Source: a bacterium
GTDB lineage: Bacteria; Methylomirabilota; Methylomirabilia; Methylomirabilales; 2-02-FULL-66-22
Reading direction: 5' to 3'
Length of the DNA stretch: 64,000 bases
NCBI GenBank assembly: GCA_029580855.1
Contig: JAKPQH010000189.1
Location: forward strand, 1-64,000
This document shows positions 10,232 through 19,131 of this stretch, in pieces; position 1 is the stretch's first letter, and every line of letters begins with the position of its first letter. The translations under genes and the position numbers were made by a program. The notes beneath the pieces were generated by a model. That model ran no database searches. It saw nothing but the letters and a program-made list of their open reading frames with translations, and was not told where the DNA came from.

Positions 10232-12067
10232 CTACACCACCGCGGGCAGCCGAACGGTCACCGTGGTCCCTTGGTTCACTCCGGCGCTTTGAATGCGGAT
10301 GCTCCCCCCGTGCTGTTCCACGATGCTCTGGGAGATGGCGAGTCCCAGGCCGGTGCCCTTCCCCGCGTCCTTCGTCGTGAAGAAGGGGTCCATCACCTTG
10401 CCCAGATGCTCCGCCGGGATGCCCGCCCCCGTATCGGACACGATCACGTCGACCCACTCCCGGGGGATGGCGACCGGGCGGCTGGGCGATTGGGCAATTG
10501 GGAAAGGGGTCTCCCCTGATTGCCAAGTTGCCTGGTTGCCGAATTCCCTCGTCTCCGGCGAACGGCGAACGGCGACGGTGACCTCGCCGCCCCCCTCGAC
10601 CGCGTCCAGGGCATTGGTCAGGAGATTGAGAAACATTTGGTGGAGCATCTGCGAATCACCTTGCACCCGACAGTCCTCGCCTCCCGGCGACATCACGATC
10701 CGCCGATTGGCCAAGCGCGCTTGCCGCTCCACGAACGCCACCGCCTCCTTCACCGCCTGGACGACCACCACGGGTCCGAAGGCCGGCTCGCGTTGTCGGG
10801 CGAAGTCCAGCAGCCGGCGGACGATGGTGGCCGCCCGCGCCACCTCGGTTTGGATCATGCCGAGATACTCGCGGCAATCGCCGAACGGCTTGTCGGCCCC
10901 GCACTCGCCGTTGGCGACGTGCCGCTGCAGCGCCTCGGCAAACCCCGCGACCGCCGACAAGGGGTTGTTGAGTTCGTGGGCCACACCGGCGGCGAGTCGG
11001 CCCAGCGACGCCAGCTTCTCCTGCCGCACGAGAAGGTCCTGGGACTGCTCCAGTTCTTCATAGGAGCGGCGAAGCTCCTCGTACAGACTGGCGTTCTCGA
11101 TGGCCACGGCCGCCTGTCCGGCCAGCGTGACCGCCAGCTGTTCGTCCTCTTTGCTGAACTCCTGGGCCCCCTGCTTCTCGGTCAGAAACAGGTGGCCACA
11201 CACCCGCCCCCGCGAGACGATGGGCACGCCGAGAAACGACCGCATCGCCGGGTGGTTCGCGGGGAACCCGTGGGCGCGGGGGTCCGCAGTGAGATCGCGA
11301 AGCCGCAGGGGTCGTCGCTCGCGCACGGCGACCCCGAGGATCCCGCGCCCCGTCGGCAGCGATCCCATGCGCGCTCGCTGCTCCGCGTCCAGACCCGTCG
11401 TGACAAAGCGATCCAGCCTTCCCCCCGCACTCAATGTCCCGAGCGCGCCGTAGCGCGCCTGGAGGAGGCGGCAGGCGACCTCCACGATCCGTTGAAGGAC
11501 GGCGTCCAGTGAGCGCTCCGCGGCCAGGACCTTACCGGCCTCCACCAGGGCAGCCAGCTGCGCACGCCCCCGGCCCACCGCCCGCTCCCGTTCCTGCAGG
11601 AACGCCATGGTCACGATTGTCAGGACCCGATTGACGACCGGCTCGTATACGTCTCGGACCCCGGCCTCCAGCGCGGGGTCCGCGCCGCAGTGCGCCTGTA
11701 GCGCGCGCCCGCCGACGTCCCGCAACACCAGGAGCCGGCCGATGACCTGCTTGGCCCCGATCCCGCGGAAGACGTCCCGCGCGGCCATATCCTGGGCATA
11801 CGCCTGCGCGCTGTGATAGCGGCCCGTCTCCAGACATTCCATCAGCGCGTCGTAGACCCTGGTGGATTCCGCCTCCGCCTCCTCGGGTGTGAGAGACCGC
11901 GCGAGCCCACGGCGGGCCAACTCCGAAACCCAGGCGCGTCGGATGGCCTCGCGGCGGGCGCGAAGATATGCCACGACCTCTCGGCCAACCCTATCGCGCG
12001 GCGCGGCGGGATTTGGTGTTGCTGCCTGGGAAGTCCCCTGTGTCTTTCGCGTGCGTGGCCGCGCCAT
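10232..12067 (-). CDS. Soluble GAF-domain histidine kinase (partner of the NtrC regulator)
   Basis: A 611-residue kinase starting MARPRTRKT at 12067; the frame extends upstream into a repeat and that part is rejected. The order is an N-terminal all-helical region (about 25-175, reminiscent of the RsbRD N-terminal domain), a GAF sensor domain (about 185-335), a coiled linker, HisKA with the phospho-His in GVAHELNNP, and an HATPase with N-box (NLLTNALDAV), G1 (DTGAGIP) and G2 (GKGTGLGLAI) boxes. There are no membrane segments, so it senses a cytoplasmic signal. An in-frame insert of about 25 residues between the N and G1 boxes is encoded by a repeat element (10482-10546). Whether the kinase remains active is unknown. 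Confidence 0.92.
   Translation of the reverse strand: MARPRTRKTQGTSQAATPNPAAPRDRVGREVVAYLRARREAIRRAWVSELARRGLARSLTPEEAEAESTRVYDALMECLETGRYHSAQAYAQDMAARDVFRGIGAKQVIGRLLVLRDVGGRALQAHCGADPALEAGVRDVYEPVVNRVLTIVTMAFLQERERAVGRGRAQLAALVEAGKVLAAERSLDAVLQRIVEVACRLLQARYGALGTLSAGGRLDRFVTTGLDAEQRARMGSLPTGRGILGVAVRERRPLRLRDLTADPRAHGFPANHPAMRSFLGVPIVSRGRVCGHLFLTEKQGAQEFSKEDEQLAVTLAGQAAVAIENASLYEELRRSYEELEQSQDLLVRQEKLASLGRLAAGVAHELNNPLSAVAGFAEALQRHVANGECGADKPFGDCREYLGMIQTEVARAATIVRRLLDFARQREPAFGPVVVVQAVKEAVAFVERQARLANRRIVMSPGGEDCRVQGDSQMLHQMFLNLLTNALDAVEGGGEVTVAVRRSPETREFGNQATWQSGETPFPIAQSPSRPVAIPREWVDVIVSDTGAGIPAEHLGKVMDPFFTTKDAGKGTGLGLAISQSIVEQHGGSIRIQSAGVNQGTTVTVRLPAVV
10482..10546. repeat. Interspersed inverted-repeat element, copy 3, inside a kinase gene
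   Basis: The left arm GGGCGATTGGGCAATTGGGAAAG and a right arm containing GATTGCCAAGTTGCC flank a CCCCT-rich centre, so the structure matches copies at 1917-1981 and 12085-12182. It lies wholly inside the ATPase domain of the histidine kinase and is translated without a stop or frameshift. Confidence 0.75.
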
Positions 12068-12084
12068 GGTTTCCCCAAAGGGGG

Positions 12085-12182
12085 TGGCAGTTCGGCGATT
12101 TGGCAATTAGGCGATTAGGAAAGGCTAGATCGACATCCGAATTGCCGGGTCGCCATGTTGTCTCATCGCCTGATCGCCAACT
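12085..12182. repeat. Interspersed inverted-repeat element, copy 4
   Basis: The left arm is built from GGCGATTTG, GCAATTAG and GCGATTAG units ending in GGAAAG. The right arm uses ATTGCCGG, GTCGCC, ATCGCC and ATCGCC units. It is located just upstream of the histidine kinase start. The rest of the 12068-12373 spacer shows no gene. Confidence 0.7.
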
Positions 12183-12373
12183 CCGCCGGCGAGATGCGTG
12201 CCCGGCAACTCGCGGAGGCGCCTCCCCGCGGAACCCATCGGCGAACGGGGCCCTCACCTCGCGCGCTTCTCTCGTCCATGGACATCACGCCCGTGCAAGG
12301 CCGTTGACGTTCGGCAAGCAGCCCCAGCCTGGGCTCTCTCTCGACCGCTGAATGCCGAGGGTTGATAGCTCGC

Positions 12374-13153
12374 TCACGGCATCACCTGCCCGCCGTCGAG
12401 CGCGATGGCTTGTCCGATCATCCCGGACGCGGCATCCGAGGCCAGATACACCACCAGATCCGCAATCTCCCTGGGATCGAGGATGCGCTTGATGGGCACC
12501 GCCTCCAGAGCTTGTCGGCGAAACTCGTCCTTGGTGATCCCCAAGGCAACGGCCGTCTCGGCCATGCCGCGATCCGCCATGGACGTCTCGACCCACCCCG
12601 GACAGATCGCGTTGACCGTGATGCCCCGGCCGGCGACCTCCAGCGCCAGCGCCCGGGTAAAACCGATGATCCCGTGCTTGGCGGTGCAGTACGCGGTGTA
12701 GCCGGGCACGCCGAAGCGTCCTAGGATCGAGGACAGATTGATGACCCGGCCGCCGGCGTGATCCGGCATGTGGCGCAAGACCTCTCGCGTCGCATAGTAG
12801 GTCCCCAGCACCGTCGAATCCAGGACCGCGCGCCAGCGCGCATCGTCCTCCGATTCGATCGGGATCCGGGCATTGGCGCCGGCATTGTTGACCAGGATGT
12901 GGATCTGCCCCCAGCGAGCGACAACCGTCTGGACGAGACCGCGGACGTCGGCCTTGTCGGTGACGTCCGCCCGAAACCCGAGGACCCGACCGTCCCCCGG
13001 CGAGATCTCGTCCGCCGCCTTGCGTACCTCTTCCGCGTTCCGGGCGCAGAGCGCCACTTTGGCCCCTTCCTGCGCCAGCGCTCGGGCGATGGCCTTGCCC
13101 ATCCCCCGGCTGGACCCCGTGACCAGCGCCACCCGATCCTGCAGGATGCCCAT
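12374..13153 (-). CDS. SDR-family oxidoreductase
   Basis: A 259-residue classical short-chain dehydrogenase. The nucleotide-binding TGSSRGMGKA lies at about residues 12-21, the structural NNAG motif is VNNAGAN, the catalytic Ser region is NLSSILGRFG, and the active-site YxxxK is YCTAK. The C-terminus ends in AIALDGGQVMP, typical of 3-oxoacyl-[ACP] reductase-like enzymes. It probably reduces or oxidises a hydroxy/keto substrate with NAD(P)(H). The substrate cannot be read from the sequence. It lies next to the adenosyltransferase gene (32 bp) with no obvious pathway link. Confidence 0.88.
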   Translation of the reverse strand: MGILQDRVALVTGSSRGMGKAIARALAQEGAKVALCARNAEEVRKAADEISPGDGRVLGFRADVTDKADVRGLVQTVVARWGQIHILVNNAGANARIPIESEDDARWRAVLDSTVLGTYYATREVLRHMPDHAGGRVINLSSILGRFGVPGYTAYCTAKHGIIGFTRALALEVAGRGITVNAICPGWVETSMADRGMAETAVALGITKDEFRRQALEAVPIKRILDPREIADLVVYLASDAASGMIGQAIALDGGQVMP

Positions 13154-13185
13154 GCGACCTCCCGACCTCGGCGCCTACGTCGCCC

Positions 13186-13728
13186 TCACCACGGGCGCTC
13201 CGCGGCCCCCGCCTGGTGATTCGCCGCCCGCGCCAGAACAAAGAGCAAATCGGACAATCGGTTGAGATAGGCCAGAAAGACCGGTGGGACATCTTCCTGA
13301 GCGGCCAGGGCAACCAGCCGCCGCTCCGCACGCCGGCACACCGTCCGGGCCAGATGGAGCCGCGCACCCGCTTCGGTCCCACCCGGAATCACGAATGTTT
13401 TTAGCGGCGGCAACGTTTCCCCTGCCAGATCGATGGCCCGCTCCAGCAAAGTGACGTGCGCCTCCGGGAACGTCGCTTTCTCCGGCGGCGTCTCGCCGCG
13501 GTCGCGAGCATCGGCGACCCGCGCGCTCAACGCGAAGAGGTGGCGCTGGATCTCGGTCAAGAGGTTGACCGTCGACGACTCGGGCAGCGCGGCCACCGCG
13601 AGCCCCAGCCACGCATTCAGCTCGTCGAGCTCGCCGTACGCCTCGACCCGCAGTGCGCTCTTGCGGACGCGGCGCCCGCCGAGCAGCGTGGTTTCCCCGG
13701 CATCTCCAGTCCTGGTATAGATCCGCAC
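13186..13728 (-). CDS. PduO-type cob(I)alamin adenosyltransferase
   Basis: A 180-residue PduO/MMAB-type corrinoid adenosyltransferase. The N-terminal ATP-binding segment is TRTGDAGETTLLGGRRVRKS, followed by VEAYGELDELNAWLGL. The C-terminal helix contains ARTVCRRAERRLVAL with the conserved Arg residues and LAYLNRLSDLLFVLARAANH. The enzyme transfers the adenosyl group of ATP to cob(I)alamin, giving coenzyme B12 for mutases and other radical enzymes. No B12-dependent enzyme is visible in this window, so its client is elsewhere. Confidence 0.95.
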   Translation of the reverse strand: MRIYTRTGDAGETTLLGGRRVRKSALRVEAYGELDELNAWLGLAVAALPESSTVNLLTEIQRHLFALSARVADARDRGETPPEKATFPEAHVTLLERAIDLAGETLPPLKTFVIPGGTEAGARLHLARTVCRRAERRLVALAAQEDVPPVFLAYLNRLSDLLFVLARAANHQAGAAERPW

Positions 13729-13895
13729 CGCTGCCCCCGTTGCTTCACCGTTGCCCGCTCACTGCGGCCCGAGGCGATCCCTGCGACAGCCCCGCGGGAC
13801 CGCCGCAGCGCCACCGCTCCCCCGTTTCACGCGCGGTTCATTTCCCGGGATCGGAGGTCTCGCGGATGGAGCCGCCGTGGGCCGGCCGGGCCGTC

Positions 13896-14756
13896 TCAGT
13901 TCAGGGCCGCCGCCCGCTGCCGTAACGTGCGCAGGTGCTGCCGGATCGTCTCCGCATCGTGCGCCTCCGGCGCCAGCCGGAGGTAGCGCTCCAGATCGGC
14001 GACCGCGTCGGCGTATCGCCGGAGTTGGCACGACAGCAGACCGCGGTCCCGGATCTCGCAAGAATTCTGCGGGTGAAGGATCAACAGGCGTTCGACGATG
14101 GACAGCGCCTTGTCGTATTGCTCGGTATTGAAGTAGATGCCCTTGAGGTTGGTGAGGATTCGGGTCAGGATTTGACGGGTGCCGACGATCGCCAGCATAC
14201 CGGGGTCGAAGCTGCGCTTGCCGTCGAAGACGCGGTCCAGGATTCGCTGGCAATCCGCGGGCGAAACGACCCGCCCACCCCCGAATGGATCGATGACGAT
14301 GTCCTCCCCGTCGCCCCGACCCGCGTATTTGACGAGGAAATGGCCGGGCATCCCCACGCCGTGGACGCGGAGACCCACCCGGCGCGCCACTTCCAGGTAA
14401 ACCGCCGAGAGCGTGATGGGAATGCCCATCCGCCGGTCCAGCACTTCGTTCAGGAAGCTGTTTTTGGGATCGTAGTAGTCCTCGGTGTTCCCGCGAAAGC
14501 CCAAGCGCCGGAACAGGTACTCGCTCAGGTCCGCGATCAGATGGCGCGGTTCCTGGACGGGCCCCGCGAGCCTCCGGACGTCGGCGCCCATGTCGTCGAA
14601 CCGCGCCAGATACGCCGCGACGTCCAGGTCCGGGTATTCTTCCTTGGCGATGAGCAGGGTTGCCTCGGCCAGGTCGATGGCCGTTTCAGGCTGCCGAACC
14701 ATCTGGGCGAAGGCCAGACGGCACGGCGGCGGTGAATTGTCTTGACGTCTGGGCAT
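13896..14756 (-). CDS. SirB1/transglutaminase-like protein with TPR tail
   Basis: A 286-residue SirB1 (Transglut_core2) family protein. The fold region spans about residues 20-190, with DYYDPKNSFLNEVLDRRMGIPITLSAVYLEVARRVGL and GMPGHFLVKY, both family hallmarks. Two tetratricopeptide-like repeats follow (about 205-280: GIYFNTEQYDKALSIVERLLILHP and RGLLSCQLRRYADAVADLERYL). The biochemical role of this family is not established. It is divergent from the hydrolase gene at 14837. Confidence 0.88.
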   Translation of the reverse strand: MPRRQDNSPPPCRLAFAQMVRQPETAIDLAEATLLIAKEEYPDLDVAAYLARFDDMGADVRRLAGPVQEPRHLIADLSEYLFRRLGFRGNTEDYYDPKNSFLNEVLDRRMGIPITLSAVYLEVARRVGLRVHGVGMPGHFLVKYAGRGDGEDIVIDPFGGGRVVSPADCQRILDRVFDGKRSFDPGMLAIVGTRQILTRILTNLKGIYFNTEQYDKALSIVERLLILHPQNSCEIRDRGLLSCQLRRYADAVADLERYLRLAPEAHDAETIRQHLRTLRQRAAALN

Positions 14757-14836
14757 GGGCGATTATCTGTCCCGGGCGACGATCAGGCGTTCACCCCTTG
14801 CCGTTCGGCCCCGCCTCTGGCATGCTGGCAGGGCAC

Positions 14837-15709
14837 ATGACCCCTCCGTTGCGGACGATGCTCTGGCGCGTGCCCCTGCTCTTGGCCGTGTGCCTGGCGG
14901 GGATCCTGGGGGCCGTCATGATCCTGGGGCTGGAGAAGTATGCGCTCTATTTTCCCGACCGTCCGCTCGGCGCGACGCCGCGGTCCGAGGGGCTCGCGTA
15001 CGAAGATGTGTGGTTCCCCGCCAGCGACGGCATGACGCTGCACGGCTGGCTGGTCCCCGCGCCGGGCGCGCGCTTTACGCTGGTGTGGTTCCACGGCAAT
15101 GCGGGCAACATCGGCGATCGGGTGCACAACATCGGGTTTCTCCACCGCCTGCTCGGCGCCAGCGTGTTCATCTTCGACTACCGGGGCTACGGGCAAAGCC
15201 AGGGCACCCGATCCGACCTGTCCGAGGACGCCACCTACCGGGACGGCCGGGGCGCCCTCGCGTACCTGCGCGCGCGGCCGGACGCGTCTCGGACGCACCT
15301 CGTCTACTTCGGCCGCTCTCTGGGGGCGGCCGTCGCCGTGGAGCTGGCGCGGACACACCCGCCGGCGGGCCTCATCCTCGAGACGGCGTTCACCACGCTC
15401 AAGGATGTCGCCCGTGTTCACTATCCGTTTGTGCCCCTGTGGTTCTTACGGACCAAGTACGAGTCGCTCCACAAGATTCCGGAGATCCGGGTGCCGCTCC
15501 TGATCCTGCACGGCGACCGTGATGAGGTGGTGCCCCTGGAGCAGGCCGCGCGCCTGTACGCCGCGGCCAACGAGCCCAAACAGCTCTACGTCGTCCGCGG
15601 TGCCCACCACAACGACACGTATGTGGCAGGGGGCGCGGCCTACTTCGACGTCTGGTCGCGCTTTCTGCAATCGCTGGCAGAACGGCCCGGGGGTCTTATA
15701 GCACGATAA
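14837..15709 (+). CDS. Membrane-anchored alpha/beta hydrolase (BEM46/ABHD13-like)
   Basis: A 290-residue hydrolase. I choose ATG 14837 because the protein then begins with a single N-terminal membrane segment (about residues 8-30, MLWRVPLLLAVCLAGILGAV). The oxyanion region VWFHGNAGNIGDR, nucleophile elbow GRSLG (Ser in YFGRSLGAAV), acid HGDRDEVVP and catalytic His GAHHND complete the triad. The longer open frame upstream lacks coding character. It is probably a serine hydrolase acting on lipid-like or acyl substrates at the membrane; the substrate is unknown. Confidence 0.9.
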   Translation: MTPPLRTMLWRVPLLLAVCLAGILGAVMILGLEKYALYFPDRPLGATPRSEGLAYEDVWFPASDGMTLHGWLVPAPGARFTLVWFHGNAGNIGDRVHNIGFLHRLLGASVFIFDYRGYGQSQGTRSDLSEDATYRDGRGALAYLRARPDASRTHLVYFGRSLGAAVAVELARTHPPAGLILETAFTTLKDVARVHYPFVPLWFLRTKYESLHKIPEIRVPLLILHGDRDEVVPLEQAARLYAAANEPKQLYVVRGAHHNDTYVAGGAAYFDVWSRFLQSLAERPGGLIAR

Positions 15710-15851
15710 GGGGCCGGTGCAAAGTCGGGAAGCGTTCCCCGGGGGTCGGCACCCGGGGCGATTTCGACCGGCTGTCATTCGCCCGGGCAGGTGTGCTAGA
15801 ATCCGTGGCCACGGACACTTCCCCGGACGCGCGCGAGGCGGCGGAGACTGC

Positions 15852-16079
15852 ATGAAAGTCGAGTTCACGAACAACGCCCTGGCCCGCATGCTGGATCGCG
15901 GAATTGGCGAAGCCGAGGTACAGACCGCCATCGATGCGCCGGACCACCTGGGTCCCTGCCTGGAGAAGTGCTGGCAGGCGCGGAAACGCATCCAGCGACG
16001 CACGCTGGAGGTCGTGTTCACGCGGGACCTTGCGGAAACGCGGATCCTCACCGCCTATTGGCAGGATGCGGCTTCGTGA
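15852..16079 (+). CDS. DUF4258 small protein (putative toxin-like partner)
   Basis: A 75-residue protein starting at ATG 15852 after GGCGGAGACTGC. Its segments FTNNALARMLDRGIGEAEVQTAID, and RRTLEVVFTRDLAETRILTAYW fit the DUF4258 pattern (fold related to RelE/BrnT-like small toxins). It overlaps the next gene by GTGA, so the two are translationally coupled. DUF4258 genes commonly precede DUF2283 genes and have been suspected to form toxin-antitoxin-like modules. Activity is not shown by sequence. Confidence 0.75.
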   Translation: MKVEFTNNALARMLDRGIGEAEVQTAIDAPDHLGPCLEKCWQARKRIQRRTLEVVFTRDLAETRILTAYWQDAAS

Positions 16080-16303
16080 AAATCAGCTACGATCCGAAAG
16101 CGGACGCCTTGTATATCAAGTTCCAGGACGCCGGCGCCGCCCGCACCCGGAAAGTGGAGGACGGGTTGCTGGTGGACGTGGACGGCGGAGGCCGGCTCGT
16201 CGGGATCGAGATCATCGGTATGAAAGGACGCATCCCCATCCCGGAACTGGGGCGCATCATCCTGGATTTGCCGCGGAGCGGACCCGAACCGGCCCGCGCG
16301 TGA
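16076..16303 (+). CDS. DUF2283 small protein
   Basis: A 75-residue protein starting at GTG 16076. The DUF2283 motif KISYDPKADALYIKF is at the N-terminus, followed by VEDGLLVDVDGGGRLVGIEIIGM. The family is a small beta-rich fold of unknown function. It is coupled to the DUF4258 gene by a four-base overlap, so the two products probably act together, possibly with this one as the antitoxin-like member (inference). Confidence 0.8.
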   Translation: MKISYDPKADALYIKFQDAGAARTRKVEDGLLVDVDGGGRLVGIEIIGMKGRIPIPELGRIILDLPRSGPEPARA

Positions 16304-16374
16304 CGGATTCCGCCCCTCGACGGCTCGCCGGCCGTGCGGCGTCCCGCCCCTCCGCAATCCGTCGGAGGTACCGC

Positions 16375-17340
16375 ATGGGTTTTCTTGTCATCCACACCGA
16401 CCCCCATCACACCGATTTCAGCCACGAGCAGACCGAGTTGGACGCCATCGGGGCCCGCCTTCGTCCTCTCAACGTGACGACCGAAGCGGAGGTTGCCGCC
16501 GCCTGCCGGGACGCGGATGCGCTGCTTGTCACGTATGCCAAGATCGGGAAGACCGCGCTCGCGGGCATGCCGAAGCTCAAGATCATCGTCCGGACCGGCG
16601 TGGGGTACGATTCGCTGGACGTGCCGGCGGCAACCGCGCGGAAGGTCATGGTCGCCAATGTGCCGGATTACTGCATCAGCGATCTCGCCGAACACACCAT
16701 GGCGCTCCTCCTGGCCTGGTGGCGGCGGATCGTGGATCTGGAGAGACAGGTCCGTACGGAGGGGTGGGGACGGCCCGTCAAGCCGGTCTATCGCCTGGAG
16801 GGGAAAACGCTCGGAATATTCGGGATGGGGCGGATGGGACAGGCCCTGGCGGTGCGGGCGCGGGGATTCGGCCTGAACCTTCTCGGCCACGACCCGCACA
16901 TCCCACCCGCGGCGTTTACCGCCTGCGGCGTGGCATCGGTCGATCTCGAGACTCTGCTCCGCTCCTCCGATATCGTGACGATTCACTCCCTCCTGAACGC
17001 CGAGACCCGCGGCGTCATCTGCGAGCCGACGCTGCGCATGATGAAACCGTCGGCGCTGATCGTGAACACCGCCCGGGGCGGCATCATCCAGACCGACCAC
17101 CTGGTGCGGGCGATTCGGGAAGGCTGGATCGCCGGCGCGGCCCTGGACGTGACGGACCCCGAGCCCCTGCCGATGGATCACGCGCTCCGGAGCCTGCCGC
17201 GGGTACTCCTCACGCCGCACGCCGCGTGGTACTCGGAAGAGGCGGAGCCCGAACTGCGGCGCCGCGCCGCGCGAACCATCGTGCAAGCGCTGCGGGGCGA
17301 GCGGCCGGCGACGCTTCTGAATCCGGAGGTGAGCGGCTAG
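16375..17340 (+). CDS. D-isomer-specific 2-hydroxyacid dehydrogenase (CtBP-like)
   Basis: A 321-residue NAD-dependent dehydrogenase. The dinucleotide motif is GIFGMGRMG (about residue 150), the catalytic Arg is in VNTARGGII, the Glu in TDPEPLP, and the His in TPHAAWYS. These fit the C-terminal-binding-protein branch, which often includes phosphoglycerate-dehydrogenase-like enzymes of unknown substrate. The start MGFLVIHTD follows GGAGGT. A second enzyme of this superfamily lies at 57596-58576 but is not closely similar. Confidence 0.9.
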   Translation: MGFLVIHTDPHHTDFSHEQTELDAIGARLRPLNVTTEAEVAAACRDADALLVTYAKIGKTALAGMPKLKIIVRTGVGYDSLDVPAATARKVMVANVPDYCISDLAEHTMALLLAWWRRIVDLERQVRTEGWGRPVKPVYRLEGKTLGIFGMGRMGQALAVRARGFGLNLLGHDPHIPPAAFTACGVASVDLETLLRSSDIVTIHSLLNAETRGVICEPTLRMMKPSALIVNTARGGIIQTDHLVRAIREGWIAGAALDVTDPEPLPMDHALRSLPRVLLTPHAAWYSEEAEPELRRRAARTIVQALRGERPATLLNPEVSG

Positions 17341-17678
17341 CTCGACCGGGGCGGCGCCGGCGCGCGGGCGCCGCGACACGCTTCGTCGGCGCGACCACTC
17401 CTGTCGGTCTTTCCGGTTGATTCCGTCGCGAAACCCCTGGACAGCCGTATTCGGTTCATGGTAAAAAATCTCATCCCGTCACGGAACGTGGGGGTGGAGT
17501 ATGCGAGAAGCCACCCTGGCCCACGGATCCGGCCCACAGTCCCGTCTTGTTCCGTTTCTGAACGCCACGCCGGCGCGGTCGCTCCGCCTCGTCCTCTGTA
17601 TCCGCAGCCACCGGAAGCGCCCTGACCGTGGTTCGAGGTCCGCTGCCGACCGCTGACTGAGCGTCGTCGGAGGGGCCG
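17341..17678 (+). other. Intergenic region before the heme-motif kinase
   Basis: About 338 bases with no supported gene. It should hold the promoter of the kinase/regulator pair, but I do not see a convincing -35/-10 or -24/-12 site. Confidence 0.4.
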
Positions 17679-19127
17679 ATGTCGCTTCGGCTCAAGATGA
17701 TTCTCGGAATCGGCGCGATTCTCGTTGCGGTCATCGTGGTCTTTGCCGTCATCGCCCTGAGAAGCCAGGCGCGATACCGGCAGGACCTTGCCCGGCACCA
17801 GGCCAATCTCATCGCCGCCATGGCCGATCGATCGTTGGCGCGGGCCATGGGACTCGGCGAGACGGAGGTCCTCCACGCCATCCGCGCTCGCATCGGCGAG
17901 CAGAACGTGCTGGCGGGGATCCGGATCATAGCGGCGGACGGCCGCGTGTTGCGGTCGAGCCGCCCCGAAGAGGTTGGACGGATCCTTTTCCCGGCACTGG
18001 GCATCGGCGCTGGAACTGCGCCGGAGGCGGTGTGGGATTTCCAGGAAGGGTCGGTTGGCGTTTTTCGACCCATCCTCAACGGCCCGCAGTGCGCTGGCTG
18101 CCACCCGGCAGACCGGACGACCCTGGGTTTTCTGAACGTGCTCGTGTCGTTCCCCGATACCGACTCGGCGATCTCCCACCAGTGGACCATCGTGATCATC
18201 GCCGCGGTGATCTCGCTGTTGGCCGCGGGAGGCCTCATCGCGCTCCTTTTCAGCCTGGTCGTTGGTCGCAGACTGAACGCGCTGACGGACACTATGAGCC
18301 GCATCGAAAGCGGCGACTTGTCCGTCGCGGTCGAAGGGGTGACCGACGACGAACTGGGGCGCCTCGGGAAGAGCTTCAACACCATGGTGGAGCGACTGGC
18401 GGAGGCGCGCCGCCAATTGGAGGACCGTCACGCCGAACAGATCCGGCGGGCGCAGAGCCTGGCGGCCCTGGGAGCCATGGCCGCCGGCATCGCGCACGAG
18501 ATCAACAACCCCATAGCCGGGATGCAGAACTGTGTCCGGACCCTCCAAAGGGGGAATTGGGACAAGGCCCGGCTGGGTCAGTATTTGGAGATGTTGCGGG
18601 AGGGTTTGGAGCGCATCGGCCGGACCGTGGGCCAGCTTTTGAACTTCGCCCGCGAATCGAAGCCTCAGGTCACCCGGTTCAGCGTCCGCCCGCTCCTCCA
18701 CCGTTGTTTGACCCTGCTGGAGCACGAATTGACCGCCCGGCGCATCGCGTTCTCCCTTCGCCTGGACGGCCACGTGAGCGATATCCTGGGCGATCCTCAT
18801 CAACTTGAGCAAGTCTTTCTGAACATCCTCATGAACGCCATCGAGGCCATGCACAACGGCGGCAACCTGGCCGTCACGGTGCGGGAACGGCGCGATCCCC
18901 GTTTTGTGCAGGTCACGGTCGTTGATACCGGTGGCGGGATATCTCCGGAGAACCTACCGCACATCTTCGAACCCTTCTTTACCACCAAAGAGGTGGGAAA
19001 GAACACTGGGCTGGGACTCTCCGTGAGTTACGGAATCGTGCGCACCCACGGGGGTTACATCGACGTGGAGAGCGCTTTGGGGGTTGGGACCACGGTCCGG
19101 GTCGATTTGCCGGTGAATGGAGGGTGA
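17679..19127 (+). CDS. Membrane histidine kinase with periplasmic c-type heme motif
   Basis: A 482-residue sensor kinase. Transmembrane helix 1 is at about 8-27. A periplasmic sensor domain (about 28-168) carries a single CxxCH heme-attachment motif, Cys138-Ala-Gly-Cys141-His142, within NGPQCAGCHPADRTTLG. Helix 2 is at about 169-195, followed by HAMP, HisKA with phospho-His273 (GIAHEINNP), and HATPase (DTGGGISPENL, GKNTGLGLSV). A covalently bound heme suggests sensing of redox state, CO, NO or electron-donor status. It is followed 4 bp later by an NtrC-type regulator and then by the sigma54-type fdh promoter. Confidence 0.92.
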   Translation: MSLRLKMILGIGAILVAVIVVFAVIALRSQARYRQDLARHQANLIAAMADRSLARAMGLGETEVLHAIRARIGEQNVLAGIRIIAADGRVLRSSRPEEVGRILFPALGIGAGTAPEAVWDFQEGSVGVFRPILNGPQCAGCHPADRTTLGFLNVLVSFPDTDSAISHQWTIVIIAAVISLLAAGGLIALLFSLVVGRRLNALTDTMSRIESGDLSVAVEGVTDDELGRLGKSFNTMVERLAEARRQLEDRHAEQIRRAQSLAALGAMAAGIAHEINNPIAGMQNCVRTLQRGNWDKARLGQYLEMLREGLERIGRTVGQLLNFARESKPQVTRFSVRPLLHRCLTLLEHELTARRIAFSLRLDGHVSDILGDPHQLEQVFLNILMNAIEAMHNGGNLAVTVRERRDPRFVQVTVVDTGGGISPENLPHIFEPFFTTKEVGKNTGLGLSVSYGIVRTHGGYIDVESALGVGTTVRVDLPVNGG

Positions 19128-19131
19128 GGTG

